DNA from: Patellaria atrata CBS 101060
Lineage: Eukaryota > Ascomycota > Dothideomycetes > Patellariales > Patellariaceae
Direction: 5' to 3'
Assembly (NCBI GenBank): GCA_010093705.1
Contig: MU006096.1
Span: forward strand, 1,380,483-1,444,482
DNA length: 64,000 nt
Positions within the stretch are counted from its first letter, which is position 1; each line of letters starts with the position of its first letter. A model generated the notes under the pieces. That model was not told where the DNA came from and searched no databases. It saw only the letters and a program-made list of their open reading frames with translations. Below, piece by piece: positions 13,135 through 22,760 of this stretch. The position numbers were made by a program, and so were the translations under genes.

Positions 13135-13828
13135 TCGAATTAGGGCTTAAGAAGGCTTAATAAAGAGGGGGAATAATGATCTCTAAAGTACAGAGTAGGT
13201 ACTGTACACTACCCCTCCGGCCCATTTTCAAGGTGCCCATGCCCCACCAGCAGTTGACTTACTCGTAATATCTGTGTTACCTTCCTTACACAGACGATGC
13301 TCCCATAAGCTCAAGTAGTAAGGCAGGCGCCTAAGGGACATTTATATCTACACCTCAATAAGAATCCTTAGATGGATTAGCCTATTATCGGCGCTTCGGT
13401 CTCAACAACAACCTCAATTGTTGAGTGGATGAGTAGGATCTGTTTCCCTGGATACTATGTGCAGCTGGTTCTTTTCCTCTTGCATTGCGGCATTCATGCA
13501 ATGCATGTTTGCAATCCCTTTCGTATAGCCGTGAGTTACGATACAGTAGAAATCAAATAACGTGGACAATGTTCCCTCTTGCTTGTGACGTAATATCAAT
13601 CTGGAGAAGCTGACGATTCTCTAAAGGGTACGGGCGATACGATGAAGGTGTTTTAAGGAGACTTATGAGTCCGTAAGTCGTACAAAGTTGATGGTTCTTG
13701 TACAAAAATAACAATATTACCCGACGGGTCTTGAAGGACCAACTGCCCTTATGCGACTCATCCTTGCCAAAGAAAACATTGGCATAAGCTAAGGAAGTGA
13801 AGTGTGCATCTCCTCATACCCCCCTAAA

Positions 13829-13852
13829 CCCCCCCCCCCCCCCCCCCCCCCC
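13829..13852. repeat. Poly-C run (24 C)
   Basis: Uninterrupted run of 24 cytosines within a wider C-rich stretch. Run length may be unreliable in the assembly. Confidence 0.9.
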
Positions 13853-14105
13853 AGAACCCCCCTCCCGTGGTTCACCCACTTTTGGTCAGCAAAGACTCTT
13901 ATGGGCTCACCAATTCGGTATCGGCAAGGTATCGGTGAGGTGGAGCATATGAAGGGAATATACCTTATGTGTAAGGTTATGGAATAGCGTGTAGACCTTC
14001 ATCCTATGGGCAGGACTTTCCATATCGGATGTGTGAAATGATTGGCGAACACCCTACCTTACTGTACTAGCCTCGATCCACGCACAACCTTCCAAAAGCC
14101 ACTCA

Positions 14106-14137
14106 CTTGCAGACTTGCAGACTCGCAGACTTGCTGC
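14106..14137. repeat. 8-bp tandem repeat, 4 copies
   Basis: Direct copies of CTTGCAGA (third copy CTCGCAGA, last copy diverged), about 350 bp upstream of the MATE start codon. Confidence 0.8.
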
Positions 14138-14491
14138 AAAAATTCCTTCCAAAACCCTCCCGTCACAGCCGTACTACAATTGGCATAGTATAATCGAGAT
14201 GGGCACGCCAAATTCCCTCCCGCTCGCGCTAGCAAAAGCCTGCAAATCATATAGATTTACATTCACTTCCCTACTCCAGCATATCCGAACCATATACTAT
14301 CATTTCTCTCTCTCACCGTTATTCTCACCCCAAATCACTTTGCATGTAGGATTCCGAAGCCCTCTAGGCATATTTCGTCCGGATCAGATACTCGGCATAG
14401 CAGCTCTTTGAAATACTCGAGCACGACCGTAACCTATTCTCCTGGTTCAAGCATCAGCTTCCATCCTCGTCGTGCACAGATTTTCTTCAAA

Positions 14492-16798
14492 ATGAGTCCC
14501 GGACCAACAAAACCAGACGAGAGCTCTCCGCGAGCATTCTCCAACCCTTTCCGGTCACCATTGGGTTCGTTTGCCTCCTCTTCTCCCATTGCTGAAGCAT
14601 CAATTGCTCGTGATATCGAGGATGGATACTTCGATTCCAATTTCGAAGACGAGGATGATTACTCCGAATCGAATACCCTACGGCCCAGATCCCATTCGGC
14701 GGGGTCGTGTGCATCATGTCATAGGCCTAGCTTCGTCTATGGCTCAAGACCAACCTATGTCGGTGGTCTTTCCGTGCCGGAACAGAGCTTTATGAGTTGT
14801 CATGAGGGTCGGATGACATTGGAAGATGCTAGAAGTCTATTAAGAGACAATGGATTGGTACCACCCAAACATCCAAGGAACAGGTCGAATAGTGGAAGCT
14901 TTCCGGCGAGGTTGTATAGGGCGACGAGTTTACCTGGGATAAAGATAGGGAAGCAAGACGACGAAGAAAGCTCTGGAGCAAATGGACAAGACGACAGCCT
15001 ATCGGAAACAACCGCATTGCTCGGGGATTCGACGAAACCATATGGAGGACTAGATACCAGGGAGCATATCGACAAAAAATGGGGTATGAGGAATTCCAGA
15101 TCCATGTTGTGGATATAGTTTATGCTGACGCGATGCAGACGAAGCAATGGCAGGAGGCAAGATCAATACATCCTGGCAACGAGAGTCGAAAGTGCGACCC
15201 CTTTTTTCATGCTACTCCACCACAGAAACAAATCTAACATTTTTCGACGTGCAGGTGCTTGTAAAATATTCTCGACCTCTGATCCTTACCTTTCTACTTC
15301 AGTATTCCCTTACGATGGCTAGTGTCTTTGTAGTCGGGCACATAGGAAAAGTGGAACTTGGTGCTGTCAGTCTAGCAGCCAGTAAGTATCATAAAGCCAT
15401 AAATAAATTTTAATAGATTCTTATAATATACCAGTGACTGCAAACATCACGGGATATGCAGTCTATCAAGGCTTGGCAACGAGCTTGGACACCCTCTGTG
15501 CTCAAGCTTACGGATCGGGACGGAAGAAGCTCGTTGGCGTACAGTTGCAACGGATGGTCTTCTTCCTGTGGTTGATCACTATCCCCATCGCCATCATATG
15601 GCTAAACGCAACCTCTATTCTCAAGGCCATCGTACCGAATGAGCAGACGGCCATTCTAGCCGGTCAGTATCTCAAGATCTTACTCATAGGTATTCCTGGC
15701 TATGCTGCATTCGAGTCTGGAAAGCGATTTGTACAGGCCCAGGGCCTCTTCTCCGCGACGTTGTATGTCTTACTGTTCTGTGCACCGGTCAACGCGTTGA
15801 TGAACTATCTCTTCGTATGGGTAAGCATACAATACTCTACCCTCTTTCATTTGAGGATACTAATATTACCCCTCTAGCATTTTGGTTGGGGTTTCATCGG
15901 TGCTCCCATCGCTGTCGCCTGCACTGAGCTACTTCTCCCTACGACACTCTTCGCCTATGTCTACTTCATTAATGGTCGTGAGTGCTGGGGTGGCTTCGAG
16001 CGACGTGCTTTCAGGAACTGGGGGCCTATGATTCGACTTGCAATCCCCGGTCTTGTCATGGTTCTGGCTGAGTTTCTCGCCTTCGAAATTCTGACACTCA
16101 GCGCGAGTTGGATATCCGTTGACCATCTAGCGGCCCAGTCAGTCTTGCAAAGTGTTACTGCCCTTACTTTCCAAATTCCTTTCCCCATGTCGATTGCAGC
16201 CTCGACTCGCATCGCCAACCTGATTGGTGCATCGTTACCAGTACCGGCTAAGACAGCGGCGAAGGTTGCGCTGGTTGCGTCAATCTTTGTCGGTGTCCTT
16301 AATATTACCCTCTTGAGCAGCCTGAGAAACTACATCCCGAGACTATTCACTAGGGAGGAAGAAGTTATCACACTTATCGCCAACCTGCTTCCCCTCTGTG
16401 CTGCTTTCCAGCTCTTTGACTCTCTGGCCACTACGTGTAACGGCATTCTGCGCGGACTAGGAAAGCAAGAAATTGGTGGTTACGTCGCGCTGTTTGCGTA
16501 CTACGTTGTAAGTTTTGCAGCTTGAAAAAGCGATATATGTGAAGCAAATCGACTGACAGACATAACAGATCGCTATGCCCATTAGTTTTGGAACATGCTT
16601 TGGACTCCACTGGGACCTCTATGGGCTATGGGGCGGGCCCGCCATAGCTCTTGGAGTGTAAGTGCATCAGTTTTTCCTCTCTAGTTTCAGACGGGCTAAC
16701 ATTGTCATAGTGTTGCTGTAGTAGAGGGAATCTTCATTTATTACTTCGATTGGCAGCAGGCTGTTGACGATGCGAACCTGAGGAATAGTGCCGCATAA
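14492..16798 (+). CDS. MATE-family multidrug/toxin efflux transporter
   Basis: Seven exons: 14492-15083, 15139-15191, 15255-15381, 15435-15820, 15878-16507, 16569-16657 and 16711-16798, giving 654 aa. All six introns are 53-63 nt and keep the frame. MATE proteins export drugs or metabolites in exchange for H+ or Na+; in fungi they sit in plasma or vacuolar membrane. A cytosolic N-terminal region of about 215 residues, rich in Ser and acidic residues, precedes the transport domain. That domain opens with VLVKYSRPLILTFLLQYSL and continues with GHIGKVELGAVSLA, YQGLATSLDTLCAQAYGSG and GIPGYAAFESGKRF, the hallmarks of the first MatE repeat. The second repeat starts near GPMIRLAIPGLVMV. About 12 hydrophobic spans are visible. 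The ATG at 14492 has AAA before it. Substrate unknown. Confidence 0.95.
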
Positions 16799-18374
16799 AC
16801 TCGACGGAATCCAACGACCTTCGAGCTGAATCATATTCCATCTAGAAGACTTGCGATCTGAACCGACTTTTGATCTATCCCACCTGCAAATGGATCCTCT
16901 CGCGGCCTTGACGGTTTGCGACCAAAATAAAGTTTTTATTCGCAATTTTTAATGTTAATAGATCTAGAGGGGTGTTCATATGGTGTTCATAGTGTTTGTT
17001 TCCTAGTCTGGTGTTGATGGAGTTGGACAGGATGGGGTAGTCCTCCCCTCTTCTGGTGTTTCCCCACCTTATTTCATCCCATTTCTTGTACTCTGCTTCC
17101 TATATCCTCTTTTCGTAGCATGTTTCACATATTTTCAATTTTAGCAATTTGGGATACCAAAAAATGGAAGGAGTATTGATGGCGTTTTCGATCAATTTAA
17201 ATTGATAATTAGTATTCAACAATTTCAAAAGTTGAAATTTTATTATACCAGAGTTTGTTTCTCTTTTAGTCACTCTACAATCATCGCTCGACGTATTGTT
17301 TCTCCACGCAAGACAACGGATCGACTTGCTGGACCTCCAGGGCAATATCCCCCTTCCGTACGATCAGAGTTGGATCTCTCTGCACTGTAGTACCTATATA
17401 TCTGCTCCTGGACTTACAATAGCATTCCTTCACTTCCCAAGCCGTTACTTGATTACATTGAGTACATATAGCCTGGTCGGACCTCTTTAAATCTGTACTC
17501 GTACACCAAACCGATTCCAAAGGTTGAGCAGATGCACCATACCCGGGCTCTTATGAGTTTATACCTGATTTTTTTTCAGTTAGTTAGAAACCCGCAACAC
17601 TTGGATCTAAACCGTAGGCCGCGTTGTTCGTTTCATGATGTGTTAATCCTTACTCGGAGTTACCCCTATTGTTGCAACGTTGTAAGATAAAATATGCGAG
17701 AAAGACGTCAGATTCGCCAACGTAGAAGAGGTGGTGGACGTTCGAAGAGGATTGTAAAAGGCTTATGATGTGAATGCTCACGGATAGAGAAGCAATGCTC
17801 TGAGGGGACGTTAGTGAAACGAGTGTTCGGGCGTAGAGTTCTTTTTTGAAACGTTTTGGACAGGGGGCAGAAATGGAATAATTGATTCAAGGAGGTTATC
17901 TTGTCACAAAGAGTAAGGTATTGACCTCTGAACTGAAGTTTATTGTATAAGCTAACATCATTCTGCGCGTTTGGGTTGTAATATAAATCGAACCAGCCTC
18001 GAGATTCCGCCTTGTCTCCAAATACGCTCATATCATTGGATCCGGTTACTCCAGCAACGTCAATATGATCAATCTATCCTCTCGATTAATTGATGATTGC
18101 ATACTAAGTTCCCTTAAGAGTGTCTAGAATTTGGCCTTTCATTATTACTAGAAATATGGTGGGCATGATGTGCTGCCATAACCAATATTGGCGAGGGCAG
18201 GCACGCAAAATACTATGCCCTAGGGTTTATTCACGCAATCTCTCCTATCTCACGTGCAACCACATGTTTCCCACCGCAAAACTTACGCTTTTCTTTCCAA
18301 AGTCACGCGTTATCCACACATATCATTTTCTTCACCAAATTCCACCAGGTCAAACCAGAGACCCCACATGCACC
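16799..18374. other. AT-rich spacer
   Basis: Downstream of the MATE gene. No gene supported; a 107-codon minus-strand frame at 17708-18031 has no recognisable family and uses AT-rich triplets. Could hold decayed sequence. Confidence 0.5.
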
Positions 18375-18616
18375 TTATAAAAACCAAGTTCCCTCCCATA
18401 TTTTCGGATTGCGGCCTTGGCCGAGTGGTGCACTAGTATTTCGCTATTAAACGACCCAACCTCCTGCGTCACGGGTTCGAGACACTGCGGCTGCTTAAAG
18501 ATATTCGCGTTTAAAGCTTGAAAGAAGCCTTCTCACCAAGCACCGTAGTGATTCGCCACAGACAACGATTTCGAGGTTTCTGGGATCCTTCGGGATTTTC
18601 TTTTGCAAATTTTTTT
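18375..18616 (+). ncRNA. tRNA-like Pol III-type element (tRNA pseudogene, SINE head or small RNA gene)
   Basis: 18411-18495 is 85 nt long, the size of a class II tRNA. It has an A box at 18418-18428 (TGGCCGAGTGG) and a B box at 18474-18484 (GGTTCGAGACA, 10 of 11 to consensus). The ends can pair as a 6-bp acceptor stem (GCGGCC with GGCTGC, one G-U). The D, anticodon and T stems do not pair well and no normal anticodon loop is found, so a working tRNA is unlikely. A TATAAAAA box lies about 33 bp upstream (18376-18383). About 85 bp downstream is a UUCG-loop hairpin (18582-18599, GGGATCC/GGATTTT) running into T-runs up to 18616, as a Pol III terminator would. Which of the three readings is right is open. 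Confidence 0.45.
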
Positions 18617-19395
18617 CTTTAACGTTTTAAGACAATGCACGTCTACAGGCTATATCTGATGATGGTGTATGTTTTTTTAACTCCTAGATCATGCCCTTTA
18701 CCGATAGCTTCCTTTTTTTTTGCTTTTATGATCCTTGATGTCGTTGTGGTGGTGGAGTTTTACAAAGAGCTGCGACATATGAGAGAAAGATGATGGCGCT
18801 ATTCGATGATACGACACCACAACTGAGAACAAAATAGAAAAAGATCGATGAGGATATCGCATGGCAGAGTCATCAATAAGCAAATTATATGCGTATAAGT
18901 AATCTCGAGTACAGTCTCTAAGTCGACGAACATATCATCGGTCGTTAGCTTGCGCGATATCGAAAACCTTTATCCAACACTACCATCCCTCCACCACGAA
19001 CTGATCTTAAGGTCCTCTCAGCAGATGGGCTCTCAGCAGATCAACTCTCACCACCTTCACCACCACTACGCCAGTCGAAAACGCCTCATCCCATTCCAGC
19101 CCTCAAGACTCAGAACCAGACCTAACCAAGCCTATCAAACCTCTTTACCCCGAGAGCTAGCAACATCCACTATCAAACCACTTCGTTTCGCTAGTCAACA
19201 CCAATCAATACAACATACCCTAGCGGCCTCCCCTTCTCCATCTTACCACGCAAGGGCAAGACTATCTATTCTGAGCCCACCAACTCCGATACCACCAGCG
19301 ACGAAGATGAGGCATTCCCGCTAAAGAAGACGGAATCGAGCATGATGGAAGAGAAATAGAGCATCAGGCTTATACCCTACTATTATAGGTATAGT

Positions 19396-19437
19396 GGACA
19401 GTCTACAGTTCACAGTTCACAGTCTACAGTCCACAGT
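19396..19437. repeat. 7-bp tandem repeat, 6 copies
   Basis: Six successive units of the form NNACAGT (mainly CTACAGT and TCACAGT), 200 bp before the assembly gap. Confidence 0.8.
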
Positions 19438-19633
19438 TGACGACTCTTCGCATATCGCAGTATAACCGCGGGAGATGATCGGGGGTGGTTACCGAAGACA
19501 GCGTCTTACCACACCATCACACATCACATATCGCATCACAAAGAGACGGGTCGGATAGTGATGGTTACGCCGGACATGCAGGGTATTTCGAACATACGGT
19601 ATATGATGACGCCAGACGTAGAGGGATGGAAGT

Positions 19634-19988
19634 NNNNNNNNNNNNNNNNNNNNNNNNNNNNNNNNNNNNNNNNNNNNNNNNNNNNNNNNNNNNNNNNNNN
19701 NNNNNNNNNNNNNNNNNNNNNNNNNNNNNNNNNNNNNNNNNNNNNNNNNNNNNNNNNNNNNNNNNNNNNNNNNNNNNNNNNNNNNNNNNNNNNNNNNNNN
19801 NNNNNNNNNNNNNNNNNNNNNNNNNNNNNNNNNNNNNNNNNNNNNNNNNNNNNNNNNNNNNNNNNNNNNNNNNNNNNNNNNNNNNNNNNNNNNNNNNNNN
19901 NNNNNNNNNNNNNNNNNNNNNNNNNNNNNNNNNNNNNNNNNNNNNNNNNNNNNNNNNNNNNNNNNNNNNNNNNNNNNNNNNNNNNNNN
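19634..19988. other. Assembly gap (355 N)
   Basis: A run of N joins two contigs. Its length may be estimated from read pairs. It probably hides repetitive sequence, since tandem repeats and T-runs flank it. Confidence 0.99.
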
Positions 19989-20611
19989 TCCTCTCTATAC
20001 ATTGAAGCTAATTTTTTTTTTTTTTTACCTCTCTACGATATAGTATCCCAGTCTTGAGCGAAACTATAAATAGTGCCGTATATATAGTCTAAGTGTTTTC
20101 AAACGATGTGAGGACTTTTGTACAGGCTGATCGTATCTCATCGTATTGTAGTTCTATAACAGTATAACAGTATTGGTCATCCCTTTACTTTGATCCCTCT
20201 ACACCGCCTACTGTTTTCACACAGTGGATGTATGTAGTAGGGGATGCGCTCAAATTAGAGCCGTACTCACGGCCCGACTATTACCTTACCCGGTGTCTGT
20301 TCGGAAATCTCTTGGATACTGCGGCCGTATAGTGTCACACTTCATTTCAGACCGACCACGTAACGAAACCAAGAGCAATCTGAATTTGAAAGGGCAGATG
20401 ACACATCCAAATATACCGTACTGGGCATTTCATATCTCATATCTCATTTTGATTTCTTCTTCTGTACATATTTGCGTCATGCTAGACTAACCATAAAAGT
20501 CCCACATACAACCACGCATGCAACTTCAACTCCGCCCTATGCACCTTCACCAACATCAACCACCAAACACCGCCAATGCCGCTCCCGCTCCCGCTCCCGT
20601 CAATACCCACA

Positions 20612-21432
20612 CTAGCACGAATTGATCGGCTGGATACCGGTGGCGTTCTTGTACGCGCCGTTGGGATCACCCAAGCAATCAGCAACAGTGACAAGCTGTA
20701 GGTTATTCGTCTTAGCCCAATTGATCAACCAGGGCACGAGCTGCTGCACCGTGGTCGCGTACGTCTCGTGCATGAGGGGGATATGACCGTTGCCGCCCGC
20801 ACCGGCGCGCGTGAACTGCTGCTGGCTCTGGCTGACGCTGTAGCCGTTCCAGTCGTTGCTGTCCACGTCGTCCGTGATGACGCGGTATCCGAGGTTCCGG
20901 AGGGTCGGGAGGACGTTTCCGCCGGTGGCAAGGTAGGGCGGACGCATGTAGGTCGTCTTGACGCCGATGAGGCTCGCGTACGCCTGCTCGAGCTTGTTCA
21001 TCTGGTTTGTCAGGTCGTTCGTCGACATGGAGCCGAAGTTTTGCGGGTGGCTCCACGTGTGGCTGGCGACCTGGTGGCCGGAGGCGAAGGCCGCTTTGAC
21101 GGCCGCGGCTTGATTGAAGATGCAACCGTAGAGAGTGCCGGTCCAGAAGAAGGTGCCCTTGGCGCCGGCCTTGTCGAGTGTGTCGATGAGTTGCCTGGTG
21201 TAGGTGTATGGGCCTTCGTCAGGGATTAGCTCTGCTCTTATACCGAGGGGAGGGGATATGTCTCACCGTCATCGAAAGCAAGGGCGAGGACACCCGGTCT
21301 GCTGCATTTGTTGATGACGATACCGGCGCTGGGACCGGCTTGTCTGATGTAGTGGATCGGGTTCGGGATCGGCTTGGCGACGGCCTCGACCACAAGTAAG
21401 AGGGCGGAAGCTAGGATAGTAGAAACGCGCAT
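20612..21432 (-). CDS. Secreted polysaccharide (chitin-type) deacetylase, CE4/NodB fold
   Basis: Two exons, complement(21267-21432, 20612-21213), with a 53-nt intron, give 255 aa. Residues 1-20 are a signal peptide (MRVSTILASALLLVVEAVAK). The NodB motifs are all present: FDDG with Asp54/Asp55 (the usual TFDDG has Ala in place of Thr), HTWSH with metal-binding His107 and His111, RPPY, DVDSNDW, and LMHE with the catalytic His. CE4 enzymes remove acetyl groups from chitin oligomers or cell-wall glycans outside the cell. No chitin-binding module is seen, and the length is that of a bare catalytic domain. The exons are much richer in G/C at third positions than neighbouring genes. It may act on the fungus's own wall or in hiding chitin from a host; that is inference. 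Confidence 0.95.
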
Positions 21433-22760
21433 GGTGATGACGAAGTTGATAACGGTATAGAAGCAAGAGAGAGACCTCAACCCAAAGGTGATGGGAAAGC
21501 TCTTTATATATTCTTCATTCTTCTACCCAATTGAGACGGCCCGCCGGGGCGACGATGTAATAGCCAGGTAAACCCAAGCTTTTCTCCGTGACAGGGACGA
21601 CCCCATATTTTACTGATCTCGTGTATAAGATGCCCGGTCGATATAGTATTTAAGAGGAGATTGAGCCTCTAAGCATCGATGAAGCCCCACACAAGCTTTG
21701 ACGACAACTATACAGCACTTGGCGCTCTTTCCGTTTCCCGATTACCTTAAATTTGAATCTTTAAACCGGGTTAAAAATATCCAAACAGAAAGGCGAAGAT
21801 CTTATGCTGGGTCGGAGGTCTCTTTAAGCCTCACAACTGTTCCATCGCTTCAGGGGTCCATAATCACCAAATTGTTTTCAAAATCTGTCGGGATGAGCTC
21901 AGTTGTTTACCGTCGCTTGCGGTACTTAAAAGCTTTCCGGTTGTGGAGTTTGTGGGGTTGAGGCTTGAAACAACGGTATGCAAGCTTTAATAATCCGATT
22001 CAGGCTGAAAGAATTGAACCCTTCGATATAGCGGAGACTAAGATCGTAGTGTGAAGATCTGAACCGTCTGTCCGTAATTTCCTTCTGTCCGTTGGGAAAA
22101 AGCGTTCTGGAAGCCTTGCAGGTTCTGCTTGGAATTTGTGGGGTGCAGAAACAAGGGGTCGAAGCAGGGTGGTGGTCCTGTAAAGCTGTGATCATGTTAT
22201 ACTTACGCTACCTTTTCTAACACTTAGAACTACGCCTAATGAGAATAGCTAGGAAAGATTAAGGTCAAAAGGAAGAAAATTGTTAAGGTAGGACGGTTAT
22301 GCGAAATAATACGCAGCAGGATGCACTAATTAATTGAGTCAGAGCCAGAGAGCCGTCCAGTAAATAAGGAATGTTTGAAGACGACGTTGAGAATTGGTCT
22401 TTTCATAATCAATTCGTGTGGTGTCCTTCCCCTCTCGCGGCATTCCTCGCCTACTGTATGCTCACCCTTAAAGGCATTCCGACTGTACTGTGGAGACAGG
22501 ATGGAGATAAGCGGAACGGCCATAGCTGTGCGAACAGCCTCAGAATATCAATTTGCTTACATACTTCCTCTTGAAGGAGTGTCTGACTCCTGTGTACAGT
22601 ACAGGAAGGTTGAAAGATACGAGATAAGCACCGCTATAGTTAGGGCTTGACTGGATAGACAACTGAGAGCACTGAAATTGAAAATTCATCTGTTGAGTCG
22701 AGAAATATCAGCACAAGAAAAGAAATTATTGAACTTATGGGGTGTCTATAAGTTAACCAT
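21433..22760. other. Intergenic, promoter of the deacetylase and 3' side of GCP4
   Basis: 1.3 kb, no gene supported. A TTTATATA-like box at about 21501-21510 precedes the deacetylase start. Confidence 0.55.

Larger units (their letters stand above)
12781..14491. other. Divergent spacer with short tandem repeats and a poly-C tract
   Basis: 1.7 kb between FAD1 and the MATE gene with no supported gene. It holds three 9-bp copies of CTCGGTGAT (13108-13134), a C24 run (13829-13852) and four 8-bp copies of CTTGCAGA (14106-14137). The last 200 bases are pyrimidine-rich, as expected of the MATE promoter. Confidence 0.6.
18617..20611. other. Gene-poor stretch around the assembly gap
   Basis: Contains coding-like but frame-broken sequence at about 19020-19359 (its last part, 19228-19359, would encode an acidic tail with SDTTSDEDEAFPLKK), a 7-bp tandem repeat and the run of N. 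A hexamer repeat (GCTCCC, 3 copies, 20581-20598) lies just 3' of the deacetylase. No intact gene seen. Confidence 0.45.

Noticed and set aside
14408-14491. Upstream extension of the MATE frame to a TTG
   Set aside because: No ATG in the extension; ATG at 14492 has good context and the extension reads like leader sequence.
17708-18031. 107-codon open frame on the minus strand
   Set aside because: No recognisable family, AT-rich codons, no supporting splice or context signals in an AT-rich spacer.
18411-18495. Functional tRNA-Ser/Leu
   Set aside because: Length and boxes fit, but D, anticodon and T stems do not pair and the loop lacks the invariant T before the anticodon; reported as tRNA-like instead.
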